Assembly: GCA_003550305.1 (NCBI GenBank)
Contig: QKYT01000792.1
Span: 15,943-44,114 of the forward strand
DNA: 28,172 nucleotides
Direction of reading: 5' to 3'
Source: Glomus cerebriforme
Taxonomy: Eukaryota; Glomeromycota; Glomeromycetes; Glomerales; Glomeraceae
Positions 1-9,822 of the stretch are shown piece after piece. Position numbers and translations under genes: made by a program. Every line of letters starts with the position of its first letter. The stretch's first letter is position 1. The notes beneath the pieces are model-generated. The model was not told the DNA's origin and did not search any database. It saw nothing but the letters and a program-made list of their open reading frames with translations.

Positions 1-92
1 CTGCTCATCAAAATGGTTTGAAAACTTTTCCAATTTTTGCTACTGCTGTGGTAAACATATTTTTTTTTTTTATTTTTTTTATAAAAAAAAAA

Positions 93-132
<40 letters not shown>

Positions 133-191
133 TTTTAAAAAAAAAAAAAAAAAAAAAATTATAAAAGAATATTTCATATTATTTTGTATAG
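1..191 (+). other. Candidate 5' UTR exon end and 5' UTR intron
   Basis: Bases 1-50 are more mixed in composition than what follows and end in G|GTAAAC, a good fungal donor. Bases 51-191 are almost entirely A and T homopolymers and end in TTTTGTATAG, a good acceptor. Splicing 50 to 192 joins the reading frame of the ATG at 220 to an upstream frame with a TGA at 19-21 and no ATG in between. An upstream exon would therefore be untranslated and the start at 220 is kept. Alternatively the first 50 bases belong to another transcript and the A/T tract is a nucleosome-free promoter. Confidence 0.35.
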
Positions 192-219
192 TAAAAGTTT
201 AAAGAAAAGAAAAGAGAAA

Positions 220-2780
220 ATGACTTCAAATACTTCGACAGATTCCACTCCTCCTGCTTCTTCAAATTCTCCTTCAAATTCTCCGTTATCGTCTCCTTTA
301 GTAACTGTTAATAATGGAAACAATATGAATGAAATTCAACCTCAAAATCATCATCCTTCTTCTTCTCCACCATCTTCATCGCCTACAACCCCGACTCCTC
401 AATTATTAACATCACATCCTTCAAGTGATATTGAAGGTGATATCGATCCATCCACTTTTACTACAACAAATAATAATACTTTGGTCGATAATGCTCGTTC
501 TGCCGCTAGTATTTCAAATTTGATTAATCACGATGAAGAACAACTTTCTAATACCTCTCCTAAATCACATCCTACCTCTCAAATGAGTAGTAGATCGATT
601 TCTCCTGCTCCTGAAATTCCTCTTAATACAAATAACACTACTGGTAATAATGAACAAAGATTAATGGATATTGATTTTCATAATATAAATAATTCTTCTA
701 TAAAGAAAAGAAAAGGTGGTCATGATAATGATGAAAATGATATTAATAATAATGGTGATTTTGATTCTTCAAAAAGACAACGATGTAATTTAAAAAATCT
801 ATCCTTATCAGGTGAAGGAAATTCTGATGAAAATATTAAAGTTAGTAGTAATAATGATTCTTCACCATCTTCTCCCATTATTACTTCTGGATTTGATGAA
901 ATAATGATGGATGATCATAATTCTGATGAATATTCTGGTGCAAATTCTCCAACAAATTCCTCTATAGGACAAATTTCTTCTTCTTCCTCTTCTATAGGAA
1001 ATAATATAAATTTTGCTACAAAACAAACGAGAAAAAAACCATATATTCCACGTCCTCCAAATTCTTTTATTCTTTATCGTCAACATCATCATCCTTTAAT
1101 CCTTAATCAACATCCTGGTATAAATAATTCTGAAATTTCAAGAATCATTGCTGACCATTGGAGAAATTTATCAAATCAAGAAAAAGAGGAATGGAAAAGA
1201 AAAGCCGAAGAAGCTAAGCAACGTCATATGAAAGCTTGGCCTGATTATAAATATCAACCTAGAAGAAGAGTTGTTGGTCCAACTTTTAAAAAACCTTTAA
1301 AAGGTCTTGATGCTCCTTCCTCTTCAAAATCTGATTTTAGTACACAAGAAGGCATGATGGATAATTTTGTTGTTGAAATTTCACCTAGAAAAATAGATCG
1401 TAATGATACTATTATGGAATCACGTGAACCTCAACGTTTTCAAGGAAAATCCGTTATTATTATTGAAGGTGGTTCAAAGGAATTAAAAGGTAAAAAAAAT
1501 ATATATATATTATTAAATTATTTAATCTTTTTGAATTTATTTATATAACTTTTGAAAATTTTGTATTTTCAAGATCGCAACGTAAATAATAACTCGAGAA
1601 AACCTTCACCTACTGAAGCAATTAAAGCAAAATTAGGAACTCCGACACCTCAACTTTCTACATATTCTTCCTCTTCACACGGGGCACAAAGATTACCACC
1701 ACCATGTACATTAGTACCTCCTCAATTACAATCTTTACCATCATCTCAACAACCACAGGCTATAATTCTTCCTACAACTCCTTCATCATCTTCATCATCT
1801 ACCGTTTCAGGGTCACCATGTGGAGCACTGATTGTTCTTGAAGGTTGTGAAGATAGTACCTCTTTACAATCTAAGCAATTATACGAGTTCTTAAAGAATG
1901 AAGGAATAAAGGCAAGGTTGTGGAAATTTCCTGATACTTCAACACCTTCTGGAAGTGCTCTCAAAACATATCAATCAACTAATCGACAACTACATCCAAA
2001 GACACTTCATTTGCTCGTTGCCGCTCATTGGTGGGAACTAATGTATGTGATAAGTTTATATTATAAAATTTATCTTTTTTATTTTATTTTATTTTATTTT
2101 TTTTTATTAATTGTATATTATTTTAGGCCTACAATGAAAGAACATCTTATGAATGGTATTACTTTGATCGTGGATCGATATGTTTATTCTGCAATGGCAG
2201 AATCTGCTGCTGCGGGTTTAGATTTGCTTTGGTGTAAATATAGCTATTTACAAGTGTTAAGTCCTGATCTAATCTTTTTCTTGAATGTGGAACGTGATGT
2301 GAGTGAAATAGATAAACAATTATCACAATTTTCACTGGCTCATGTTAATGGTAATAATGATTCTGATGACACGAAGGAATGGCAAAGAAGAATACAAGAT
2401 GCGCTTGCTAGATTGGCTGAAAGTCAATGGAAGGTAAAGTGTCATTTACAAATATATTATTTTACTATTTTCTAATAATCTTAAATAATCTCTTTTCATT
2501 GTAGGTTTTGGATGCACGTAAATCTAATAATATAATTAATGCACAAATAATTACAGCTTCAATTGAAGTTATTGAACGATGCCGCAAATCTAATACTAGC
2601 TATGGTAATATGTTTAACAATACAATAACGTCACATCAAAATCAACAACTTCCACCTCTCGTTAATAGTAGTCCTCCATCAAATCATTCTTTACCACATC
2701 AACAGCAACAAAACTCAAATGTGCTGCCACCTATAGTAAGACATGATGGTTTCTCTAGACCGGTTCACGTACAGTTATAG
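220..2780 (+). CDS. MATA/Ste11-type HMG-box protein fused to a degenerate thymidylate-kinase-like domain
   Basis: Four exons, 220-1489, 1574-2042, 2127-2433 and 2505-2780, give 773 residues. All introns are GT...AG (84, 84 and 71 nt; phases 1, 2 and 0) and every junction keeps frame. Residues 1-270 are low-complexity S/N/P/T-rich, with basic clusters near 162 (KKRK) and 183 (KRQR) that could be nuclear localisation signals. Residues ~275-348 form an HMG box: RPPNSFILYR, a GINNSEISRIIADHWRNLS segment, KAEEAKQRHM, then the YKYQPRRR tail typical of MATA/Ste11 regulators that bind DNA sequence-specifically. A proline-rich linker follows. Residues ~506-712 resemble eukaryotic thymidylate kinase: LEG strand, WKFPD (540-544), HLLVAAHWWE, GITLIVDRY (590-598), PDLIFFLNV, and ESQWKVLDAR at the third junction. 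The P-loop lacks the GKST element and I see no arginine-rich lid, so phosphoryl transfer is unlikely. Inferred role: nuclear DNA-binding regulator with a pseudo-kinase domain. A two-gene reading (HMG ORF stopping at 1546-1548) is possible but less likely. Confidence 0.85.
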
Positions 2781-3062
2781 GATAATTTGTTCGTAGTTAA
2801 ATTTTAAATTTTGATTATTAATGTGATTCTTTATAAATATTTTTTCAATTTCTTTCTTGCACTTAGTAAATTTTAAAATAGTTTTTTTGTATCAATCAAA
2901 AACTTTATATAAGTCATTTTATACATTTTTTTTCTTGTAAATTTTTTTCATTCATTTGCGTTGACGCACATTTTTTTGTATCATTTATCATCAATTTGTT
3001 CAAAATACAAGTATATCAAGGCATCATTTAGGTTTTTATTTTCTTCTTTTATTAGTACTAAG

Positions 3063-3100
<38 letters not shown>

Positions 3101-3119
3101 AAATTTCTTTTTTTTAAAA

Positions 3120-3187
<68 letters not shown>

Positions 3188-3240
3188 GTTATAAATATAC
3201 AATTCCTTATATAAAAAAAAATGATTGATTTTTTTATTTT
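2781..3240. other. 3' flank of the HMG gene and A/T homopolymer block
   Basis: After the TAG at 2778-2780 the sequence is T-rich and probably holds the 3' UTR; I see no clear AATAAA. From about 3066 to 3187 it is long T runs broken by short A runs. The poly-lysine ORF on the minus strand here is a homopolymer artefact. I see no gene. Confidence 0.5.
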
Positions 3241-3993
3241 TATTAATTTATATTATGTGATAAGCCAAGACGAATAATGTTAAAATTAACAATTTAATAA
3301 TTATATATTTAGAATTTTTATTTGAATTTTGATTTTATATTAGAAGATAATCGTAATCAAAAAATTTTTATAAATGATTTAATAAATGTAATACATAAAG
3401 TAAATAGTTAATAGATTGATATACTAATTAGCCTTCAATCAGTTTTATTTTTATTATGATATTATATAATATATTAATTAACACACACATAATATTAACC
3501 ATTCACTTGATCTTTCATATCTGTTCAACTCCTCACAACCAATTATTTTATTCATTGCAAATATATTGGTTGAAAAATTTCTAATCAGAAATTATATATT
3601 TAACATATTATTCTAAAATCAATTATTAACACTTTGAAAGAAACATTCTTTACTTACAGAAAACAACTTTTTAATATACAATATACTGATAGTTTTCTAA
3701 AATCAAAAAAAAAATGAATAGTTAAATTAGATTAATTATGATCATAAAAATATAAATTTTTATGATTCTATTTCTTTATGGCTTTTCTTTATATATGCTG
3801 AACTAGAAACTATCTTTATAGTGCTTCTTATAATTTTATATAATAAATTAATTTCTATATATACTGTTGAAAATAAAAGCTAATATAAGAAAACTTTTCA
3901 GAAAAAAAAAATAAATTTCTATATTAAACATTTTATATTTAATAAAAAAAAAACTATATTTTAAATAATATAATAGTAATAAAATAAAAGTGA
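3241..3993. other. A+T-rich intergenic DNA, nothing recognised
   Basis: No ORF, RNA gene or clear repeat stands out. The composition is A+T-rich with scattered short A runs. Confidence 0.5.
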
Positions 3994-5565
3994 GAGGTAC
4001 TTTTCCTGATGATTCTTATATCTATTTTTTCCAAGATATTTGGAAAAGAAAAGTTGTACTTTTTGACTGTTTTGCTCTAAAAAAACAGTCTTTTAATCAT
4101 AGAAAAAGTGTTTTTACGTCATTAAAATTAATTAAAAAACTTTAGGAAATATGGATAATAGTCTTCAGCTTACTAAGTTTCTTCACAGATCAAGTTTATG
4201 ATAATTTCCAGTCACTAACGTTTTTTTTAAAGTTGATACTAAAGAGGCTGTTTGGTTTTCTAAGACACTTTTTCTTGCATAAAATAAAGAGAAAGACTTA
4301 TAACTACTTCTAATGAATCCAGAAGTTAGCTTTATGTAAAGTTTCTTTAGAAGTATTAATCTTTTCACAGAGTTAAAGCATAGGCTTGAATAATAAGAAA
4401 GTTCTTTCTGGTGTTCTGGGTATAAAAAAAAGTAATCAAACTGGTTTGGCATTTAGTTTTTTTTTTAATTTAATTTTCATTTTTTGGTCACTTTTAAGTA
4501 CCTCTCTCTGAATAGTTTCTGGGAAGATGCAGCTTGCTATTTTCTTCTTTATACTCACTAGGGGGAAGTGGGGTATCCAAAATTTAATCTGCAGCTGATT
4601 ACTGTTATGTGATTAGTTGTCATTGTTATTACATCTCTTTAGTTTAGTTTCACAGATAGATGGTAATTCCTTTTATATGACCCTAAGGAGTTAATTTTGA
4701 TTGGATAGTTGATGAAAAATTTTCTGCTCATATTTTTCTTATTTTTGTGTTAATTTAAATATTTCATGATTTCAGCCATATGTAATCCTTCTCTCATCTT
4801 TACAACTTTTGTAATCCAGTTATTGTGAGTAATTTCAGATTTTTAGAAAGTTTAATATATATCTGTAATCAAATTTAAAAGCCATATTAAATTCTACCTA
4901 ACTTTATTCTTTTGAAAGATTTGGTTTTATTGGAAAATTTTGTTATTAGTCTTCTGATTCTAAAAGTTTGTACTAGCAGCCAATTTTTATAATCTTACTT
5001 AATGTTTCATGCTAGTTTAAAAATCCTAAAATTGACCAAATACTTAAAGGAGAGATTTATGTAAACTGATAAAGAAGATATTACCAATAAAATTTTATCA
5101 TTAGAACTAATATATAGTTGTCAAAAGACCTTACTTGTTGAATTACTGAAAGACTTTGTCATTAGTCTCTCTTTTTTAGAAGTTGGTACTAGCAGCCAAT
5201 TTTTTTAACTTCATTTGATATTTTATGCTAGTTTGAAGACCCACATTTATTTATCTATCTTTTAAGAAGAAATTCATATGAACTGATTTGAGGACTATTA
5301 TCAATAATTTGATGTTTTAGGGTTGGAGGTAGGGTGATATTTTGTTTTTAAATAATAAAGTATAGAGAAAAATGATAAAGCCACAAGATCCAGTAAAAGC
5401 TTTGGGTGGGTAGATGTAGGAATAGTATGGACAAAACAAGACCTCTCAGACTGGATACATATAGAATTGTATTAATTAGTTTGGTAATAGCAGTCCTATT
5501 CTTCATCCTATTTTACTAGTAGGTCTAAAGTAATTTTATTAAATCTTTTTTGTTCTTTTCTAAAA
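3994..5565 (-). repeat. Dispersed repeat family R, copy R1 (reverse orientation to R2 and R3)
   Basis: This stretch is the reverse complement of 20240-21835 (R2) and 22965-24053 (R3). Shared landmarks include the block around 4045-4095 (AAAGTTGYACTTTTTGRCTG), the AAGTTTCTTCA block near 4175-4185, the GTAGTTTGGTAATAGCA-type block near 5480, and a doubled module (TACTAGCAGCCAATTTTT at ~4971 and ~5181). That doubling is also seen in R2, so it predates the dispersal. An 89-codon minus-strand ORF at 4183-4452 covers a segment conserved in all three copies, but the other copies have stops there. Class unknown: no LTR, reverse transcriptase or transposase motif seen. Confidence 0.75.
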
Positions 5566-5921
5566 CTACGAGTATGTTTGATCTAAAGAAAGATTATTTT
5601 CATCTTCCATCTGTAATAGAGTAAACACAATACCCTTTTACTATTGTGATGATATGAACAAATAATTGTAATAATATGTATAATCTTAAATTTAACTATA
5701 TATTTTTAAATAATAGTTAATAAAATTTATACTTGTGAAAGGTTTTAAAAAAAAAAAATATAAATAGTAATAATATTACAAATAGTTTAACAAAAAAAGA
5801 AATATAAAATAAATAATAATATTAGTTTTAATTTTTAAAATTAGAGTATAATATTTTCTAACATTCTATTAAAATAAAAAAATCTTTTAAACTTTTAATT
5901 AAAAAATTAGAAAAAAAGGAA
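5566..5921. other. A+T-rich spacer, nothing recognised
   Basis: Short A and T runs only, with no repeat or coding signal that I can support. Confidence 0.45.
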
Positions 5922-6290
5922 TTGGCGACCCGGTCACCATGACGACCCCCCTGTCACGTGACTTCATATACAAATAATTTGACACCTCTGTGTCACATCC
6001 CTAGTTTTCTATTTTTACTATTTATTCTAGGAACAGAATTTTTTCGGCATAAAAAAGCCTATTTGTCACATGTTATTCGTCACACTACTAATTTTAGCAA
6101 ATTTTATAACGCCGGCCAGAATTTTCTTATTTGAAATTAATGTAACATTACACAATCCAAAAAAAGGCAAGTTTATTTCTCTCAAAAATTGAAGTTTTGC
6201 GTTATACAAAATTTCAAAAAAGGATACTTTTTTACCGATCACTTAATTTTGGCCAGAATTATAGGGGTCGCCATGGCGACAGGTCGCCAC
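5922..6290 (+). mobile_element. MITE copy A (~369 bp), palindrome-rich termini
   Basis: The ends are inverted repeats: TGGCGACC at 5923-5930 faces GGTCGCCA ending at 6289, each followed inward by a second CCATGRCGACC-like block. A TGTCACGTGACTTCAT box lies at 5955-5970. The interior is homologous to MITE B (reverse complement of 8370-8741) and MITE C (22051-22436), for example the TATTTATTCTAGG, ATTTTATAACGCCGGCC and TAACATTACACAATCC blocks. It encodes no protein. This copy keeps many CpG and other G:C positions and is the least decayed of the three. The target duplication is not evident and the transposase source is unknown. Confidence 0.8.
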
Positions 6291-6652
6291 ATAGTAACAT
6301 CCAAAAAATTATATTATAAATTAATTTATAATAATTGAAGTTTTCATTACTATAATTATAATCAAAATTTATAAAACTCTTTAATATAACTATTTATATA
6401 ATAATTTTTCTGTATTATATCTATTATATCTAAAATTCTAAATTATATTTTTTATTAATATCTTATTAGATATAATAGTAAAATAATTATTACAATTCTA
6501 ATAGATCTATTTTATTTAATTTTAATTAAAAAAGTAGGAAGTATTTATAAAAAATAAATAGAAATTTATAATTTATATTAAATTATAAATAAATATTTAA
6601 TAAATATTTTCAGAACTTTTTATTAAAAAAAAAAATTTTAATTTTTTTTTTT
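6291..6652. other. A+T-rich spacer, nothing recognised
   Basis: Only A/T runs and small imperfect hairpins are visible. Confidence 0.45.
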
Positions 6653-6944
6653 GGAAATTGCTAAATGTCACTTGGGTGATTGTCACCTAGATGTTTGGAG
6701 TTTTTTTTCAAATATATCACATGATATATAGGCTGATTTGGCTAATTTTTGATCAACTAAACTTAAATTTTATCGCAAAAGATTTTTAAAAAAAATGTTT
6801 TTTTGCATTCAAAATAATCTTATCTAATAAAATTTTTTTATTTTTAATGAAGTGATACAAATAAAAGAAACAATAACAATAAATAAAAAAAATAAGTAAA
6901 TTATAATGATCAAAAAGAAAGATGCTAATAAAAAATCAAAATAA

Positions 6945-7320
6945 TAATAGAGTAATAAAAAGTAATAGTAGATGAAAGGAAGTAAAAAGAAGTAATGAAA
7001 AGTGATAGGAGATAAAAAGAAGTGACGAGAGATGAAAAGGAGCAATAGAAGATAAAAAGAATTGATGGGAAGGTGAAGAGGAGTGATGGGAGATAAAAAG
7101 GAGTGATGGAAGACAAAGAGAAATGATGGGAGATGAAGAGTAATGATGGGAGACAAAGAGAAATGATGGAAGATGAAGAGGAATGATGGGAGACAAAAAG
7201 TAATAATAGGAGATAAAGAGTAATGATGGGAGATGAAAAGAAGTGATAGGAAGTAAATAGGAGAGAAAAAGAGATAATGGAAAATGAAAAGATATAATAG
7301 AAAATGATGGATAATGATAG
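6945..7320 (+). repeat. Purine-rich ~20 bp minisatellite
   Basis: About 19 degenerate copies of a ~20 bp unit close to AGTGATGGGAGATAAAAAGG. The + strand is almost purely purine apart from the T of each GAT. The three overlapping minus-strand ORFs over this region (Ser/Leu/Phe/His-rich) are products of the repeat and are not annotated as genes. Such purine/pyrimidine tracts can form triplex or other non-B DNA. Confidence 0.8.
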
Positions 7321-7429
7321 GAAGTCAAATAAAAATAAAACTATAAAGTAAAAAAAAATAAAGTTAATTAGAAATGAAATATAAGATAGAAACAATAAAA
7401 AAAAAATAAATAAAAAATAAAAAATATAC

Positions 7430-7626
7430 CTTTATTAATTGTAGAACTAAAAGAACTAAAAGATCTAAAAAAAAATGAAATAAAATTAGTGAAAAATGAA
7501 AAATGAAATATGAAATAGAAACAATAAAAATAAATAAAAAAAAAAAAAAAAAAAAAAGAGTAAGAAATGAAACCTAAAGTAAAAAACAATTAAACCTTAA
7601 TTGCAGAACTGGAAGGACTAAAGGAT
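7430..7626 (-). repeat. Array 0: two splice-like repeat units
   Basis: Two homologous units ~165 bp apart. On the minus strand each has a pyrimidine tract ending in AG, a short island (7430-7464, 35 nt; 7596-7626, 31 nt), then GT (GTATAT and GTTTAA). The islands align with each other (TTTTAGTTCTTTTAGTTCT against TTTAGTCCTTCCAGTTCT). The A-rich spacers between them also align. The layout matches arrays 1-3 at 24351-28172. I see no long ORF. Confidence 0.5.
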
Positions 7627-7869
7627 CTAAAAATAATGAAATAGCGTTAGTAAGAAATAAAGTGTAAGAATATAAGTTAAAAATAAAAATAAAAGAAAAG
7701 AAGAACTGAGAAAACAAAGTAATGAACCTATACTGAAAACAATATACAAATAAATATGACACGATCATGTAGCCAATCAAAAATATTAAATCTGCCACGT
7801 AATCAAAGATCCAGGTGACAATCATTCAGGTGACAATCACCTAGATAATGTTTAGCAATTTTCTTTTTT

Positions 7870-8110
7870 TTTGATTGAAGATAAGATGAAATACAAATTC
7901 TTTATTTAAATATTTCAGTGTACATAATTAGAATACATAAAGAACTAGATATTATAATACAATCTCTACCATAACATGAAAAATTATCACTTGTTATACT
8001 TACATCTTATGAGTACTCAGAGTGAGAACTAAAGCAAGACCCTTCTTAGATAGTTAATAAATAGTATACACATTAGATATAATTTAGTTAGTAAAATAAT
8101 CTTTTAGTTA
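7870..8110 (+). repeat. Fragment of repeat family R (R4)
   Basis: Homologous in the same orientation to the left end of R2 (20125-20320). Shared blocks include CAGTGYACATA, a TTATACTTAC-like segment, and AGATAGTTAATA after a CTCAGAGTGAGAACT-like segment. The rest of the repeat is absent. Confidence 0.65.
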
Positions 8111-8369
8111 TTATTATAAACAATTTAATCTAATACCAAAACTTTGTAAACTATATAATTTATTTATATAATTTATTCTATTATTATTAAAAAAAAATTA
8201 TTTATTAAATTTATTTAATAAAATTCATTTTCTTTATTTTCTACTAACAATATATAAAATTTGGATTTTTTATTTAATATTATAATAGAATTATTCAATT
8301 CATCTAATTTTTTATCATTAATTGTAATAATTTGTTATTTATATAAAAGTATATTAATTATTGGATTTT

Positions 8370-8741
8370 GTAATTTATCGTCATGACCAGTGTCACGTGA
8401 TTCATAATTTTAGCCAGAATTAAATGATCTGTAAGGAAATTGCCTTTTTAAGAATCTTGCATAACCCAAAATTTCAATTTTTGAGAAACAAAATTTCTTT
8501 TTTTTGGATTGTGTAATGTTATCTAAGATCCAAATAAGGATATTTTGGCCAGCGTTATAAAATTTGGGCAAAATTATACATGTGATGAATAATATGTGAT
8601 AAATAGTATTTATCATACCGAAAAAATTCGTCCCTAGAATAAATAGTAAAAATGGAAAACTACGGTGTGACGCAGTGTGACAAATTATTATATAGTATAA
8701 GTCATGTGGAATGGCGATGTATCGCCATGGCGATAAATTAC
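8370..8741 (-). mobile_element. MITE copy B (372 bp), reverse orientation
   Basis: The ends are inverted: GTAATTTATCG at 8370-8380 faces CGATAAATTAC at 8731-8741, each followed inward by a CCATGGCGAT-like block, with a GTGTCACGTGATTCAT box near 8390-8405. Read in reverse it aligns along its length with MITE A and especially MITE C. The ORF at 8652-8951 starts inside this copy and runs into A+T-rich DNA; I do not regard it as a gene. Confidence 0.8.
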
Positions 8742-8979
8742 TTTTTTTTTAATTATTTATTATTATATATTGTATATATACTAACATGTGATATATGTCT
8801 ATATTATGATAAATATAATGTTTATTTATGTCATAATTTATTTGCATCATATCATCATGATAGAACTTTTTACATTATAATTATAAGATCCGATTGTTTA
8901 AAATTACATTGTTCCTTCTTTTTTGCTATATTGTTTGATCTTTTAATATAATCAATATAGTTAATATAGTTGTTTCTGA
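8742..8979. other. A+T-rich spacer, nothing recognised
   Basis: No repeat or gene signal beyond the spurious ORF tail. Confidence 0.4.
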
Positions 8980-9650
8980 AATTTAATTGGCAAATCCGAA
9001 ATCTGAAATTCCATAATCGTAATTAATTATGTAATTCCGTAATTAATTATGATTTGTATAGCAATGCGAAATTGACATTTACTCGCGATCTAGTAATTCA
9101 AATTTTATTGATATTACCACTATTAAATTTGTCTCATTGAGACGAATCTAATGGTATGTGTTTTATTTCTCTAGCTTCGATATTGACGAAATTAAAATAC
9201 TATAAACATTTAAAGATTATTGAAGTCAGAGTAAGATCTAATGATTAGATTTAAATGAATTTACTATCATTCGATTTGTCATGATAAGACGATTCTAATG
9301 GCATAAGATTATATTTTTAGCATTAATATTAACAAAGTTATGATACTATAAATGTTTAACAATTATTGATATCGGAACACGATCTAGTAATTGAAATTAA
9401 ATGATTTNAANANCATTAGAATCNTCANACNGAGACGAATNAAATNNTGGTAAGATCATCCAAAACGGATCACTAGATGCTGAGTTATTATTTATTAAAT
9501 TTTCTAAATATAATTCGGCCAAAATTAAGGTTAATTCTGGCCAAATATTTTCGTAATACGAAATTAATTACGGAATTCGNAATTTTTTTGATGAATTACT
9601 TAATAATTACATAATTACATAATTATGGATTTCTGTAATACTAAATAATT
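8980..9650. repeat. Foldback-like element with inverted flanks around a satellite core
   Basis: The left flank (about 8995-9055, CCATAATCGTAATTAATT and CCGTAATTAATT) and the right flank (about 9555-9640, reverse complement with CCATAATTATGTAATTA and CCGTAATTAATTTCG) are inverted copies. Between them lies a tandem ~147 bp monomer. Several isolated Ns fall in this element and nowhere in its neighbours, as expected where similar arms or units were collapsed in assembly. Confidence 0.55.
9087..9480 (+). repeat. Tandem satellite, ~147 bp monomer, about 2.7 copies
   Basis: The anchor GATCTAGTAATT recurs at 9087, 9235 (GATCTAATGATT) and 9381, giving spacings of 148 and 146. Each monomer carries a small palindrome of the type TTGTCTCATTGAGACGAA followed by TCTAATGG. 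The same motif occurs in the arms of the large palindrome at 27432-27979, so the two are one family. The third copy contains Ns. Confidence 0.75.
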
Positions 9651-9822
9651 TCAGCTACAACTATAATAATCAAAATGAATAAAATAGGACAAAAAAAATA
9701 TTAGTTATAGTGAATAATATGATGCTTCACTTTTAATAATAAATTACACATTGCATATAATTTTCTTGTTGTATATGTTTTTCTTTATTAATTATCTAAT
9801 TAAAGAATCTGCCTAACAGTTT

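Larger units (their letters stand above)
6653..7863. mobile_element. 1.2 kb terminal-inverted-repeat element filled with tandem repeats
   Basis: The left end, 6653-6690, reads inward AAATTGCTAAA, then GGTGATTGTCACCTA. The right end, about 7826-7863, is its inverted counterpart with an eight-base differing block in the middle (roughly 30 of 38 positions agree). T runs flank both ends (an 8-9 bp poly-T duplication is possible), which would suit a Mutator-like origin but cannot be proved on homopolymers. The interior holds a purine-rich minisatellite (6945-7320) and two splice-like repeat units (7430-7464 and 7596-7626). No transposase is seen, so the element would be non-autonomous. Confidence 0.6.

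Noticed and set aside
862..1092. Minus-strand ORF antisense to the HMG-box exon
   Set aside because: It overlaps a well-supported exon; its residues simply reflect the complement of Ser/Asn-rich codons.
2981..3202. Lys/Phe-rich minus-strand ORF
   Set aside because: Translation of A/T homopolymers.
6824..7395. Three overlapping minus-strand ORFs rich in Ser, Leu, Phe and His
   Set aside because: They come from reading the purine-rich minisatellite on the opposite strand. All frames stay open because the unit lacks stop words.
8652..8951. 99-codon ORF starting MENYGVTQCDKLL
   Set aside because: It starts inside MITE copy B and runs into unrelated A+T-rich DNA. The MITE part has no matching ORF in copies A or C.
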